A stretch of DNA of 64,000 bases from Chromera velia (lineage: Eukaryota; Sar; Chromeraceae): positions 1-64,000 of the forward strand of contig JAHBMJ010002665.1 of NCBI GenBank assembly GCA_018398765.1, given 5' to 3'. The notes below the pieces were generated by a model, which saw nothing but the letters and a program-made list of their open reading frames with translations, was not told where the DNA came from and did not search any database. Both the position numbers and the translations under genes were made by a program. Shown here one piece after another: positions 1 through 12,871 of the stretch (position 1 is its first letter; each line of letters opens with the position of its first letter).

Positions 1-140
1 GGCGGTGGACGTGCAGTGGTCGGCCCAACTCAGCCGGTCCCCAGCCGCGCTGCCCCGATAAGCAACGCCGCGGCTCAGGACCGGCCGAGTCGGGCCGACC
101 ACTGCACGCCCACCACCAACTCAGTCGGTCCTGAGCCGCC
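1..140. repeat. GC-rich inverted repeat with an extra direct half-copy
   Basis: Bases about 1-49 and 70-118 are near-perfect reverse complements. The core GTGCAGTGGTCGGCCC at 11-26 pairs with GGGCCGACCACTGCAC at 92-107, leaving a loop of about 20 bases. A third partial copy of the inner arm (AACTCAG-CGGTCC-GAGCCGC type) follows in direct orientation at about 118-139. The block is far more GC-rich than the AT-rich DNA that begins straight after it. It could be the end of a small inverted-repeat (MITE-like) element, a cruciform, or a structured RNA. The window edge cuts off its left context, so no target-site duplication can be checked. Confidence 0.75.
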
Positions 141-1526
141 TCTCTATAAGTGGCTGATTACACATTGAAGTTCAGACTGTTGAACTGTTCTCCTCTATAT
201 ATATTTACTCACCCATTCACTCACTCACTCATTCACCTCACTCATTCATTCATTGATCGCCTGCTGCACTGCAAACGAGACTCACTCATCGAGACTTAAA
301 ACGTCTGCTTAACTTGAAGGTAGCATGCCAAAGGCGCGGCCAAAATAAAGTACACTTGAATTTTTTTGTAGAAGACGCAGACAGCATTGAAAAATCTATT
401 TCAAGATAGACTGAAGTGTCAGGGGGGTTGCGCAAACCACCATAAATATGCGACATACAATCATTTTTTTCATACATAAGTGTGATTTAATTGAATTCGT
501 CAAAACTTCTTAAAATCATAATTATTATGTCACAAATCATTATGACACAAATGGTTCTACAAATTCTCATTGTGACACACTATAGTTCCAGTGTAAAACT
601 TGCTAGCATGCAGATATTTAACCTATATAAAGTACGGTCAAATACATATGATAGTCACAAACTGTATAAGTTGAACAAAAGAGCTATATGGTGGTTGTAT
701 ATCTTTGTTATACATGTTTTCACCGTGTGCTAGCATCTATTTGTATATGCTAGTACAATATAGTTTGACTATGATATAATGTAGTCACAGACCATAGCAA
801 TTTATGCTTCCATTTTATGTTAGCATACACGAGTAGAAGCTATGATTTCATGCTAGTTATTTCAAATCAACGTTGCTAGCAGAGACGTGTTAAGCCTAGC
901 TAACTCTCTAAACAATGTTCAGTATAAGTTCCTAACTTCGGTGAGTAGGAATCAAACTTGTATGTAAGTCTTTTTGCTAACAGGCAAATAACCCCTTCAG
1001 GTAGAAGTTAAGCATAACATGCAAACAAAAAGAGGTCATGGCTAATAGCTTCGACCGGTAGGGGCCTGCAACCTCCCTAGTCAAGTGTCATAGCAGACAG
1101 CGTGAGTGTATACATTATTATTTAATAAATCGCAGTTTTATTTGATGATCACAAGGGTATATCATACCGTGCATGGTGATTATTGCAAGTGATTATGATA
1201 ATTAATGATAATCATCAAACTGAGTTTCAAATTAATATGATTAAATAATGATTCTTATCTACATATATAGATGACACTATTACATTGGCTGTCAGAGTGT
1301 TTCTACCATTTATTGTTTCAAAGTTGGCCGCGGTATTATTAAAAATTATACTAAAATTTTTGCATAGTGGACCGTGAACTCTTTTACCTTAAATAATTTT
1401 GGATATTAAATTGACTCCAATTCAATTTTTATGTACTTCTTTGTTTCTTTGTGTTTCTGTATCTTGTCTAGTGCATTTAGAGAAACATCGAACCTTCTAA
1501 AGCATAATCTATTTTGAAAACATTTT
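141..1526. other. AT-rich intergenic DNA downstream of gene A
   Basis: I see no convincing coding exon here. The short open frames are AT-rich and lack splice context. The DNA is strongly AT-rich, with many TAT/ATA runs and CTAGC/GCTAGC words around 600-900, and it ends abruptly at the stop codon of the minus-strand gene at 1527. It probably holds the 3' untranslated end and terminator of that gene. Confidence 0.6.
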
Positions 1527-3330
1527 TCATTGTTTTTCGTTAACTACATCGTGCAGCTGGTGTTGTGCTGCTTTCATCTTAGCCACTTGCTCCCTCAGTT
1601 CTTCCTGCATTCAATGACATATAATAAAAACATGTCCATGTGTGAATGAATGACAATTTGTGTCATTGGAAACAAGAGGGCATCTTTTTTTCTTTTCAAG
1701 TAACGCAAAGGAAAATGCATTTGTGATCATTTGTGCAAATATGACAAAACTCAAAGATCCAAACAAAATGCAGGAAAGAAGAGGAAACTCATACGGAGAC
1801 TCACCGTGCGATCGGCAGCAGCACTTGAAGCCTGCACCGAGAAGGGTAGAAGCAAAGGAATTGATTCAAAAAGAGCAAGGGCACCGTGTGAAACAAGTTT
1901 TGACATATCTGTGATCATTGTGTTTGACGCATCTCTTTTCTTCTGTCACTCGCACACTGTGAGTCCGATCCGAGCCATTCTTTCTAAAGAATATCTGCGT
2001 GATGCATGAGTGCATTAGGGGACTGGTTGTGACAGGATCTGCGATTAGTCAGCAACTGAGAATTGTATCTTGCACAATCAGAGAGAGATGACGTGAAAGA
2101 CGGCCCGTCACCATTGGAGAATCACCCCTGAGGGCAGGGATCCGTCTGCGTGGTGAGACTCGAAATGTATGGATGAGTACATGCAATGCCCGACTGCAGA
2201 ACGCTTCGATCGGAACATTTAGATCCAGAGGGCAAGATCAGCGTGGAGAGTCAGGCACCAGACAAATGCATCGCAAAAAAACAAGAAAAGGGACTCGTTT
2301 GACTCACATCGCTAGACAGGACGTCCTCCATGACCGGCTGCATGCAGATAGATATGCATTTATATGATATATGCTCATATACCCATACATACGGAAACAT
2401 GCTACACGCTCAAGTCAAGGACCGGAGAAGAAATACAAGAGAGAGAAAGACACAGAGAGAGAAGTCGCCGTCAGTGTGTCAAACAATGGAAGTCTGTGTA
2501 CACCCACATGCTTGTGGTTGTTGAGAAAGAAACTGCTTGGTGGAGTCCAGACGGAATAAACTGTTCTGGTTCGTCTCCCTGCTTGGCTCTCGATTGTGTA
2601 TGAAGAAGGATTCATAGGCTGCGTGTCTTGAATTTACTGGTGGTTTAGGTCTTTGGCGGGATCTCCTCTTGCTTTTCATGTATCGTCAGTCTGCCGACCA
2701 TATTGCGGAAAGGAAGAAAAAGTTCAACTCAGAAGCTGCATGGGATGTATTCCTGTCTGTTCTTGTGATTCAGAATCAGAAAGTGGAAGAAGGCAAATTA
2801 ACATGTGGACGTACCAGGGCTGAGTCGATCTGCAGGAACAGACAGAAGCAAGAGGCAGATCAATGAAGGGAAGTCTCTCAAATTGACTTCTGGTTGAATT
2901 TGTTTATGAAGAGGCCGAATTGAGTGCATCATCACTGATTGAAGAGAATGCACGTTGATCCAAAACATCAATTCCAGACCCCCCTGCCTGACTGACTGAC
3001 CATGTCCCTTTGATTCGACTGCAGGAACACATACGGAAAGGCAGGAGAGCAGCAGAAAACGGAATGAAATGCAATCAGGCTCCATTTATCCCTTTCGAAA
3101 TTAAGATCAACGAATCATGAATGAAAGCGTCCAAGATCAAAATGGACCAACAAAAAAATGTACCAGTGCCAATCGCGTTGACTGTCTATGAAGGACACCC
3201 CTTGCCTGCATGTCAGAGCATGGCTTCCTGATGTCCAAAAACAGACTTTTTTCGTCCTCATTCGCTGTCATGTGGACCTCCCACTTATTCCAGTATAGAC
3301 TGCATGTCTTTCGCTCTCTCTCTCCATCCC

Positions 3331-3361
<31 letters not shown>

Positions 3362-4035
3362 ACCCCCCTCTCTTTCTCTGTGGGAGGAAATGTGAATGAA
3401 GCGAGTCAAAGTAGAGGACTGACGAGGACGAGGTATAGCTGCAACAACAACACCACACACAAACAACGCAGGAAGAAAGAAGGACACAGAAGTACTTCAA
3501 GCTCGTCCGTCCAGCTTCTGATGAGCAGATTGAAAGACTTTTTGGTTGAGACAAAGGGAAACAAATGGTGGACGACAAGAGTCTTTTTGTCTTCTCAGAA
3601 TTTCTTTCGCAATTCAGTCTTTCAGTGAGCTGAACATAAGACTTGACGCTTGCCGAAAATTATCCTTGCTTGAGCAGAAAGCCTGATGAAAGATAATCAA
3701 ACCGTGGCGCAGTCTTGAACGATGCTCTCTCTTGGGGGCTTTTACCCTTTGTTCTGCCTCCCCCGGGCATTCCTTTGCTCCCTTTTGCTTTATGGGCCTG
3801 CCTGGACTGTCTCGCGTGACTTCTGCTGACCTCTTGCTTTTTCATCTCATTCTTCAAATTGGAGGATTGCGCATTCGGGTCCTGCAGGAGTCTCGTAAGG
3901 CAAAAGACAAGACAAATGATAGAGAGAAACCGGCACACAAAGAGAAAACGTGCATGCATGAACGAATGCTCCTCACAGCCTCGCAGGCGAATGTTGGGAC
4001 AGCAATGCAGCCAGAATGTCGCCATTTTAATTCAG

Positions 4036-4089
<54 letters not shown>

Positions 4090-5620
4090 TGTTTCTTTCT
4101 CTGCGCCTTTCCAAACAAAAACGTACCCATCCACATGCCTCTCTATTCGGTGTGTCTCTTTCGACTTTTCTCATAAACACAGATTGCATAAAAGGACTCC
4201 GTAAGTTTTTTTCAGTGGGAAGGAGTCACTTTGATCAGATCTGAAGGCCCAAACATGCCGCCTTGAATTGCCTTCTCGATCGCTTCTGGTCAACAGCCGT
4301 CCATGCAGGCACACGACTGAAACTTGACATGAAGAAGAAATCCAAGCGAACAACGTACAGCCAACAATCAAGGTGAGCGCACCGACCAAGAGTTTGCGGA
4401 GCAGTTTGGCATCCTGTTTCAGGGCCTGCATGCATGCACAATCAAGCTTGGATGGAGGTTTTGGGTGACAGGAAGAAGGAAGCTGCTCATAGACCGTCTT
4501 TTTTTGTCCAGGGAGAGGAACGTTTGAGACGTACTGCAGACACACCGTCGAGCGGTAGGCATTCCAAAAACAGGAATCCGCAGAAGAATGCCAAAAAAGG
4601 ACACGGACAACTGAAGAGAAGAATGACTTTCAGACGGACTTACCGTTCGAATCTTTTGCTGCAGAAGAAAGGGACGGGGACGGCAAGAGGACAAGTGACT
4701 GCGAGAATATAAAGTGTTCATGGGTTATTCATTTCTTGAAGCTGACCCGACGACTCATTCTTCTACATCTGTTCGGCCGCCACCTTTGAAATAGAATTAA
4801 GTGTATGTATAGCTGGTTGTGCATAGGGCGTTCAGCCCTTTCTTAAGAGCCAACGCAGAAAAGACAAACTGGACAAGATACTCTGTTGACCCCTTGCACA
4901 GAGTGAACATTCCCTCTTTCCTTTCCCTTTCTTTCTCTCTCGAATCCCCTTTCCTCCTTGCAACAATTCCTCGGAGCGCACCTGAACAGATGGAACCTCC
5001 TGCAACATAACGGAAGCAGGCGAAGAGGTGCTGGGATTCACATGAACAATGTTGACGGGAGAGATATCTTATTTTGTGGAGCGAAATCCCTCTTTGTGCG
5101 CAAACGAGAAGCGGCGTGCCGAGATTGAGAGACGGACAGAGAAAAGCAGAAAAATGGGTAGCGAATCGGACAGATAGGCAAAATGAAAAAAAGTATGTGA
5201 AGTACGAATGGGAGACCCTCGATCTTGCAACATCCCATAGCAGAGAGAATTCAAAGGTGCAAACAGGCCGGCCTCCGGATCCCCGTAATGAAGGTCGAAG
5301 TTTTTCCTGATATAGCCCCTGGGATTTTTTGACATGTGAACAACCCGAAGGGGGCGAAAACTTTTTTTCGTGCGTCGACTCTCCCCGATACAACAGGAAT
5401 GATGCTTCAAGGAGGCGCGCAGGACTGGGTAGGAGAGGGAGAGGGAGGCTGACCAGAATTTCTCTCCCCTTCTGCATCGTCACAGAGTAGAACAAAAAGG
5501 GACAAGCAGAGATGAGTCCTGAGAGCTCTGGCAAACGTTCGAGGGCACGTCGGGTGCTGACGGGGAGAACTCTTGCACTCTCTTTCTGTTTCTCTCTCTT
5601 GCTGACTCACTCACTGACTC

Positions 5621-5687
<67 letters not shown>

Positions 5688-8600
5688 CACATGCTCAGAC
5701 AAACACAGAAACGGACAAACAAACAAACAGACAGACGGACAGACAGACAGGCAGACAGACAAACAAACAGACAGGTCATGAAGAACGCTATGTGGCAAGA
5801 CATGAAAGTGGAAATGAAAGGAGTACAAAAGTGCCGGACAACAGTTGCATGAATTTAAGAACGTGGCTGACCTCGCTCATTGTAGCCTTTGAGAGAAGTT
5901 TCTGCAGAAGTGAACAAGTCAACCAAGGGGAGTGTCTTTTGCGCTTCGCTTGGCAACGAAGGACGCTTCATAAAGGCAGCAAAAAGGGTGCATGCTCATG
6001 CTCAAGATATCGGCACCAGTCTGAACGACGCTTGGACCACTCTTTGGTTGACAGACAAAGACTGCAAGGGTGCAACATCGTCTAGCGTGATCCTAAAGAG
6101 GTTTTGCTTTGAATGTCGAAGTGTGGTGCACACTTTTTCCGACCGACCTCCATAGTCTCGTGGACCGCCATCACTTTCTTGATTTTCTGCCGAACACAAA
6201 GGCAGGGGGAGACAATGAATGGTCAGAGAGGGAGGGTCAATCTGAAGGGACTTGCATGAGGAGAGAGACAGTTGGAAAGACGGGATGAGTGCATGCGTAA
6301 CCAAGAAGTTACATACAAAATTAAAAAACAACTCGGGTTTTCCAAAGAAGAAACGAGTCCTGTTTCACCCAAAGAAAGGGAAAAGCAATGATCAGACTAC
6401 AGCCCCTCTTCGTTTCTCTCCCTTCCTCCCCCCAACCTCCATCAGAAGGGGCATCTGCAAACAAATAGCCAGGCAAGCAGGCAGGCACAAACAGACAGAG
6501 GCAGGTTGGGTGGAGAAAGTCAATCACAAAAACAGCTGCTACATCACTGCAGAATGACGTGAAAAGAACCCGGCTGGTGATAAAAACGGTGAACGAGCTC
6601 TTTGAGTTCCGATCTTGCGAGGCACCTTCACAGATGCTCCGACCGTCCCCCCCTGCAGCCGCTGTTCCGTATTTTGCATGGGAGGAACCTTGTCTTGTGA
6701 GCACTCTCTATGCTGATTCTTTCGTAACTTGTCTCTCAAGGCACACTTTCCTGTTGCATTCTTCCACAGAGTTTGTTCCTGAATATGCGTTAAAAGGAAG
6801 GAGGCTTCAAGGAAAGCTGCTTACACACTCTGGTTGATCGCACCAACCTCTCTCTTTATCTCGCGATGCCGCTGCAGCACAACAGCAGAACGAAACACAA
6901 CAAGAATATATAAAATTCTCCGTGAAATAATTGAAAACACATCAGAATGAGCAAGCACGGAGAGAGACGAGCGTGGGAGAGAAAGAGAGGGGGCGGGCCA
7001 GAAAGAGAAGGTAAAACGTCATAAGAGAGAGGCACTCTGAAGATCCGATACAGCGTTGCTTGCACATGTGTGCGAAGGAGATCGAAGATCAATGCACTCG
7101 ACTGACCGAGTTGGCCACGTTCTGAAAGGAGAGAGATCAGAGAAGGCAGAGAGGGGAAGAGAGACCATACAGAGAGGCCGTCAGACCACACAGACAGCAG
7201 ATCATCAGAAGTGCTTCTTTCACACTTTATGAATGAGTCGAGTGACCCCTGCTGAGAAAAAAGATTTTTGGTTTTGTCCTTCCTCCCTCATTTTCACCCC
7301 CTTTTTTCCGCTCGCTGCCTTTTTGTTTCACAAACAAGAACGGTCGAAAAGGCACAAGCGCAAATACAAACCCACAACAGACTAATAGCCTTGGATGTGT
7401 TCTCAACCTTCACATGCAGTACCTTTACACTTCAGGCAGAAAAGACTGACCAAGGCTGCCTGCAAACCACACACCGGAAATTCCACAGAACAGCGTTCTT
7501 ATGTCTGAATACAGAAACGACTCACGTAACAACACGCAGAGGCTCCCTATCGGGAATCGAGCCGTGGATACAGACTTGGCCTACAAGGCAGAAAAGCAAG
7601 AAGTTACTGTCTGAATGGCTTGGACAGGTCCAGAAGGAAGCATGTCTGTGTGGCTTCTTTCCCCCTGTTACGGAATGAAGCGCTAAAAAGGGGGGAGACC
7701 ACATCTTCGCTTCTCTTCTCTGCTCTCGTCTGACGCGAGGTTGCGACGAAAATCGATGCATCGAATCCAATCACGCAAAATGAATGCTGCAAGTATGCCC
7801 CTTGCAAGGATCCGTGACCTCTGTTTTCTTTGTGCCCAGCACCCACCGACCTGCTCTGCCTGCAGACAAAGAGGCAGGCAGCTCATGGTAGAACATTGTG
7901 ACCGTACAATTTCTTTGACTGCATTTAGCGGTTCATGCACCGATGGCAGAAGCAGCCGATTCACAGTCAGACCTCTACAAAAACACGTTACCGTCCTGAT
8001 ATACACAGGCAACATCACCGAATACAAGCCACATGGAAAGATTACAAGTGAATCACCAGGCCACTGCGTGCGTGAATAAAAAATCCTCTCTTCCTCCCAA
8101 CCAGCCGAATGCTTGTGCGGCGTACCGAGTCCCGCCTTTCTGCTCATTCCTTGACCGTCTCTTCATGCATGCATTCACTCTCCCTGTTCGACGGTTGCTG
8201 ACCATTCGAATGCGAAGATCCTGCACGGTTGAGAACACGCGAAAAAAAAAATTGAAATGCGAGTGCAAGACACCACTCAACATCACTCACCCCCTCCCTC
8301 TCCTCAATGTTCATCAAACGTTTAGAGATATATGTCTGGACTCATCGCCATGCAGATAGAAAGGAGGAACTCGCTTCTTTTTGTTGCCTGAATTTCAACA
8401 GGACAAAGTTGGAGTGCACTTCACCCGCCAAAGCGACACAAGAACGTGATGTGATCATAGGAATGCATGATGAAAAGTCCACGAATGCCGTGCGATTGTC
8501 CAGGCAAGCAGTCTTCAGTTCCTTTATGTGCACCTTCTTTCAAGTTCATGCAACTGACCGGCATGTCAACCTCGTCTCCGGATCTACCCCCTCGCTGCAT

Positions 8601-11354
8601 AGACGCGAAGGGAAGTAAGGGAAGAAGACAGAACAGAGACTCCCCGTGCAACTTTAACGAAGGAAGTCAGGACTAGACAAGTCCCTGTTGCAATTAAGAT
8701 TCTGTCACGGAGCCACAATAAGGCCAGTCGCTGTGAAAAAGTAAGTTAAGAGTAAGATACCAACACAGTGAGATAGAACGACAGAGAGGCCAACTCAGAG
8801 AGAGGAACGAAGAAACCCCTCAATTCGCCTGTTTTTCCAAACAAAAATCAAGAAAACTCGAAATAGACTCTCCCATTTGAAGAGAGATAAACAGGCTGAC
8901 AGACTCACAGACAGACAGATAGATCCGCATGAACTAGAGGAATAAAATCCAGCGAATCACGGAAGGGCAAAGAAAGACCGACCGTGAGTCCCTGCAATCC
9001 ATACAGGAGGGCAGAAGCAACGAAAGCATTTTCGCCAAAAGCAGACAGTTGACAAAGAAGCACAGCCTAGATCTCTATTTGAGGGCACTGTCCAAGTCGG
9101 AGCCTCACACATACTTGCACAATCAGCTGCCTCTCTCTGCCCACAGTCCCTCCAAGTCCCCTCTTCCCACATTCGCGAAACGTTCAGACTCTCTATCTCT
9201 ATGTGTTCTCGAATGTAGACTGGAGGGAGGGAGGACAGCCAACGAGGCTGTGCCGCTCTCTCGCTGCAGGAATTCCGACTGAAAGGTTGATTGTCAGGCC
9301 AGACCCAGACATGCAGACTCCTCCTTTCCCTTTCCTCCCGCTCTGACCTGTATTGACTGCAGCGGACATGCAACAAAAGAATGCCGAGATTCGTCAAGAA
9401 AGAGTAAAACCGCAGATGATGCCTGGATGCGAACACAAGGAATGGTGCGACAGACTGAAGAAGAATCAGGGGGGGAACTAGACGAATGGGCACCCACTTC
9501 GACAACAAAGACAAGCAGTGCTTTGTCCATCCTGACAGGAAGAAAACAAACTACAGAGACTTACTCCCATTTCCTCTTTCATTCATCTGTCCCTCTCCTC
9601 TCCTCTCCTCTCCTCTGGCTCTCTTGGTCGACCTGTGTTCCCCTCATCAGACACAGCCGCGTCAAAGGCAGATGTTGGTTTCAAAGAAGAAAGAAATTGT
9701 TGTACGTGAGTGAGAAAATTCTTCCTTTCACAGTCTGAGAATGCACGCGTGCACACTCTGTGAGACGTAATGAAAGAGAAAAGAATCATCTCAACTTTCA
9801 ATGTTGCGAAGCCGATGGAAAAAAACACATCCTCACCTCGAGAGCCTGCACACATGTGCAGCGGAGGGGGGCGCATTCCAAAAGGCCAAAACTCAAAAAA
9901 AGAGACTAATGTATAGGTGACACCCTGGGGAATCGACCAGCACTGAGAGATTCAGGTGTAGAGAAAAAGGAAAACAAGGACCCTACTCCCTGCAGCTGGT
10001 GGACCCACATTTGAAAAAGCAAAGGTTCATGTAGCTGTTGGACCTGCTCATTTTTTTCCTTGCGATTTAGATGCAAAAGCAAATGACTGCATTCGATCGT
10101 TCCCCTTTCCACGCATATCTTCGGATCTGCAAAGAAGCGAAGACCCCTCACCTCTTTCGTTTCGGCGCTGTTGTTGAACTGCATTCATTCAAACATGCAC
10201 ACAGGCAGACAAGCATGAGAGCGAAACGGAGGACACAAGGCTGCATCAGCTCGCTTCCCTTTGCAAATCGATACAGACAAAAATGCACTTTCAGACTAGA
10301 AGTTTGGGCCCAGGTTGAGGGAAAAGACGAGAACCGAAAACCGAAAGAAAGCTGTATTCGTAGACCCACCCGCTGCATGCCTCACTGCTGATCAGGGTGC
10401 CTCACTGATGGACGGACAGAATGCAAACTTCATTTCCAACCCCAGGCAGGCTAACCCACTAGCTATCAGACTGACTCACGTCCAATTCTTTTTTGCCGTT
10501 TGTGACTGCTTTGACCTGCAAAACCATCCATTCACCCATCCATCCATTTACCCATTCATCCGCTCACTCATCCACCCATTCATCCATACATACACCATTT
10601 CCTTCATCTATGTATTACTTGGTGCGTCCATTCATTCACGCATTCAAAAATAGAAAAACGCGATCCACTTGCAAATGCCACCAAAACAAGAAGCAAAGGG
10701 GGGAGGAGGCTTCCTTTATCAAGGACGGACGACAGGCGCTGTCCGGATGAGAAAGGAAGAGAACACTCACATGTTCGTAGGACACACGGAGGCTCTCGGT
10801 AAGGCGAGAAGACGGATTTCAACCCAGAATGCTCACCAGGCGAAGATAGGGGTCGATACGCGTATAGGCTGTGAGTGTGTCTGACCGACTGGCTGATCGA
10901 CTGACTGACTGACTGACTGACTGACTGACCGACTGACCGACCGACTGACCGACTGACCGACTCACTGACTGACTGACTGACAGACAGTTTAACTTAAGTG
11001 ACTGACGGACTGACTGACTGACTGGCCCATTGGCTGATAGACAGGTAAATATTTGACTGCATGCATGAATATGTATATGTATGAGTAAGTGACCATATAG
11101 AAGAAGCATGTGTATGCGATTCACAACTCACTGACAGCATCGATGACTTTCTCGAGCTCTGGAGTCAGGCTATCTGCGGAGGCCCGTGTTTGAGCTAGTC
11201 TCTCTCTCTGTGCCAAGAACGAGGCCCCCGCCCCGTCCCGAGAGGCCCTAAATGTTTGGACGCACTCGACAACACATGACAAGATGAGTGCCTTAATGAA
11301 CAGAAGAACAAGCGAGCCCCTCAACAGAGGCCTGCCAGTAGACAAGGGCGCCAT
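1527..11354 (-). CDS. Gene A: micro-exon gene, signal-peptide protein with helical tail, ~272 aa
   Basis: Function unknown. Exon 1 (11136-11354) starts [19 protein letters not shown] and has a clear N-terminal hydrophobic segment (residues about 13-29), so the product should enter the secretory pathway; the Ser/Ala/Arg-rich stretch after it could also be a plastid transit region. Further exons, 5' to 3': 10480-10515, 10152-10178, 9837-9845, 9348-9356, 8983-8991, 8571-8594, 7851-7859, 7451-7459, 6848-6871, 6626-6652, 6437-6454, 6017-6061, 5872-5901, 5454-5471, 4982-4999, 4644-4658, 4387-4425, 3831-3881, 3424-3438, 3001-3018, 2815-2829, 2308-2337, 1805-1831, and 1527-1604, which ends ...DVVNEKQ-stop. 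All are phase 0 and multiples of three; 819 coding nt lie in 9.8 kb. Acceptors are TGCAG and donors mostly GTCAG or GTGAG/GTTGG. The paralogue is gene C. Single exons may be wrong or missing (one is expected between 7860 and 8570). The start was chosen because the upstream in-frame codon is GTG and this ATG precedes the hydrophobic core. Confidence 0.62.
3332..3361. repeat. Poly-C tract in a gene A intron
   Basis: About 30 consecutive C on the plus strand lie between the exons at 3001-3018 and 3424-3438, so the transcript would carry poly-G. Length may be unreliable in the assembly. Confidence 0.9.
4036..4087. repeat. (TC)n(TG)n microsatellite, gene A intron
   Basis: A compound dinucleotide run lies in the intron between exons 3831-3881 and 4387-4425. 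Confidence 0.9.
5625..5776. repeat. (AC)n(AG)n plus (GACA)n microsatellites, gene A intron
   Basis: AC repeats (5625-5657) pass into AG repeats (to 5684), and then into degenerate GACA/CAAA tetranucleotides (5699-5775). All lie in the intron between exons 5454-5471 and 5872-5901. Confidence 0.9.
10877..11036. repeat. (GACT)n/(GACC)n tetranucleotide repeat, first intron of gene A
   Basis: Degenerate GACT units run for about 160 bases in the intron after the signal-peptide exon. On the transcribed strand they read AGTC/GGTC, which resembles many copies of the GTCAG donor used elsewhere in this gene. Confidence 0.85.
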
Positions 11355-12148
11355 CTTCTTGCCAGAGAAAGCCCCACAGGGCCAAGTCACATCAAACGGG
11401 TGTTGACTGCCTCATTGACCTCTTCCAAGGGGGGACGTTGTGTCAGACGCAGCGGTTCCTCAGATAAACAACGGCAGATTAAAGGACGAAAGCCTTCAGT
11501 TAGGAAAGGCCACCGGGATTCTCTGCATGGTCACCGATGCTCTAAGTCAAGTTCTGAGTCCTGATGACATTCCAGTCGTACAGACTTGTCAGTTCCTCGG
11601 TATGTAGAGCCGTCATCTTGATAGAGGTGCCTTTGGTCGCGTGTCCGATTCTGAGAATGTCTGACAATTATTACTGTACAATAAAGTCTCATATTGAAGC
11701 TTATTTGAGCTGCATGTATCGGTGTGCATGAACAGGCAATGATCTGACGCACGCAATTAAGAGAACTTCCTGCATGCGTGGCGCGAAAAGCGAAATTGCT
11801 AAACTTTCCGGGGCCTTTTCGCGCGCATCGTCGCGCGGGGGTGCATGCATGCATGGCTCATGACCCGTCAGTATATACGGTTTTGTCTGTCTCCCACGAT
11901 CGACGGTCAGTCTGACTGTCTCTAACATTCTAGAGCTCTTCAAAACGCTGACGAGAGGGACTGACATCTCCAGATTCTCCAACACGCCCGCTTTGCACAT
12001 TGTTTCGATCCGCTCGTTGTCACTCTTCGATTACAGCTGGTGAGATATTGCCTGCAGTGTGACATCCGTTTGGGCACGTTTGAGCGCTGTTCTGTGCCAC
12101 GTACGGAATCTCTTCGGCTCGTTCCACCAGCCTCTTTCAAAAGAAAAG
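11355..12148. promoter_or_regulatory. Divergent promoter region between genes A and B
   Basis: The region lies between two start codons that point away from each other (A at 11354, B at 12149). A TGCATGCATGCATGG run sits at 11842-11854, next to a GCGCGC-rich stretch, and a TATATA occurs at 11872. TGCATGC-type sites are known in apicomplexan promoters as AP2-factor targets; use here is inferred. Unlike the 3' intergenic DNA, this region is not AT-rich. No gene is seen in it. Confidence 0.5.
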
Positions 12149-12694
12149 ATGAATTCAGCTCAGAGCTTCCAGAGCTGTGCTTCAGGTCCGCTGTCTATCC
12201 ACGTTCAATGTTCTGCTTGGGCACAAGACTTCCTCTCTTCGCCCTTCTTTTCTTCCTCTCAGTTTTTGCGAGTGTGATCTTTAGCCGTTCTCGCTCTTTC
12301 TGTGTATCGCAGGTGCGGCCAATGCGCAAACTCAAGACAGGCTCCAACCTCTGCAGGAGACTGCACTGTGTGCGCTTTTTGATTACGCGCGCCCCACTGC
12401 GAAGGTGCGTGGGTCAGACTCTCCGTCTGCCTAATGCCGATTTTTGTGTGACGGAAGCTCTCAGCACGCTGGCAGTCCCTGTTTTTTCGTTTTCGTTATG
12501 TTTCAGACGCGAATTTTTGAAACCGCGATCCATTGCAGGAGATATCGAAGCTCGTCTCGCACAGGAATGGCTTCGGCTTGGCTTTGGTTCTTCTGCAATT
12601 CATTCGAACGGTCAGAAGATGAAAAGTGCCGAGATTGTATTTGCCTCTCGGACTCAAAGCTCGAAGCATGTTTGGCTTTTTTGTAAGTCTGTCT

Positions 12695-12746
<52 letters not shown>

Positions 12747-12834
12747 CGGGGGGGGGGGGGNGGGGGGGTGTGTGGTGGCGTACGTTCGCGCGCGTGTGTA
12801 GGAGGAGGGGAGGTGTGGCGTGCGTGTGTGTGTG

Positions 12835-12871
<37 letters not shown>

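Larger units (their letters stand above)
1805..10515 (-). other. Micro-exon ladder of gene A (peptide per exon)
   Basis: In order from the second exon, the encoded peptides are: [174 protein letters not shown]. Introns are about 115-710 nt. Most supported are those that match gene C in size or sequence. Weakest are LYLVL, MPLLME (GTTGGG donor) and the 45-nt exon with a GTGCCG donor. Confidence 0.55.

Noticed and set aside
4797-5534. 245-codon minus-strand open frame and other long frames inside gene A introns
   Set aside because: They cross clear micro-exon splice sites in another frame, are low-complexity Ser/Leu/Phe-rich and start inside introns; they read as shadows of pyrimidine-rich intron DNA.
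9244-9263. A 20-nt segment with TGCAG acceptor and GTTGGC donor in gene A (would read RESGTA.)
   Set aside because: Its length is not a multiple of three, and gene C has no exon between SIQ and the next 9-nt exon, so it would break the otherwise uniform phase-0 ladder.
10771-10794. A 24-nt candidate exon (SLRVSYEH) ending at GTGAGT in gene A
   Set aside because: Its acceptor would be CCGAG rather than YGCAG, and gene C shows no matching exon there; left out of the model.
10877-11036. Tandem GACT repeat considered as a CRISPR-like or spaced array
   Set aside because: Units are 4 bp with no spacers; it is a simple microsatellite.
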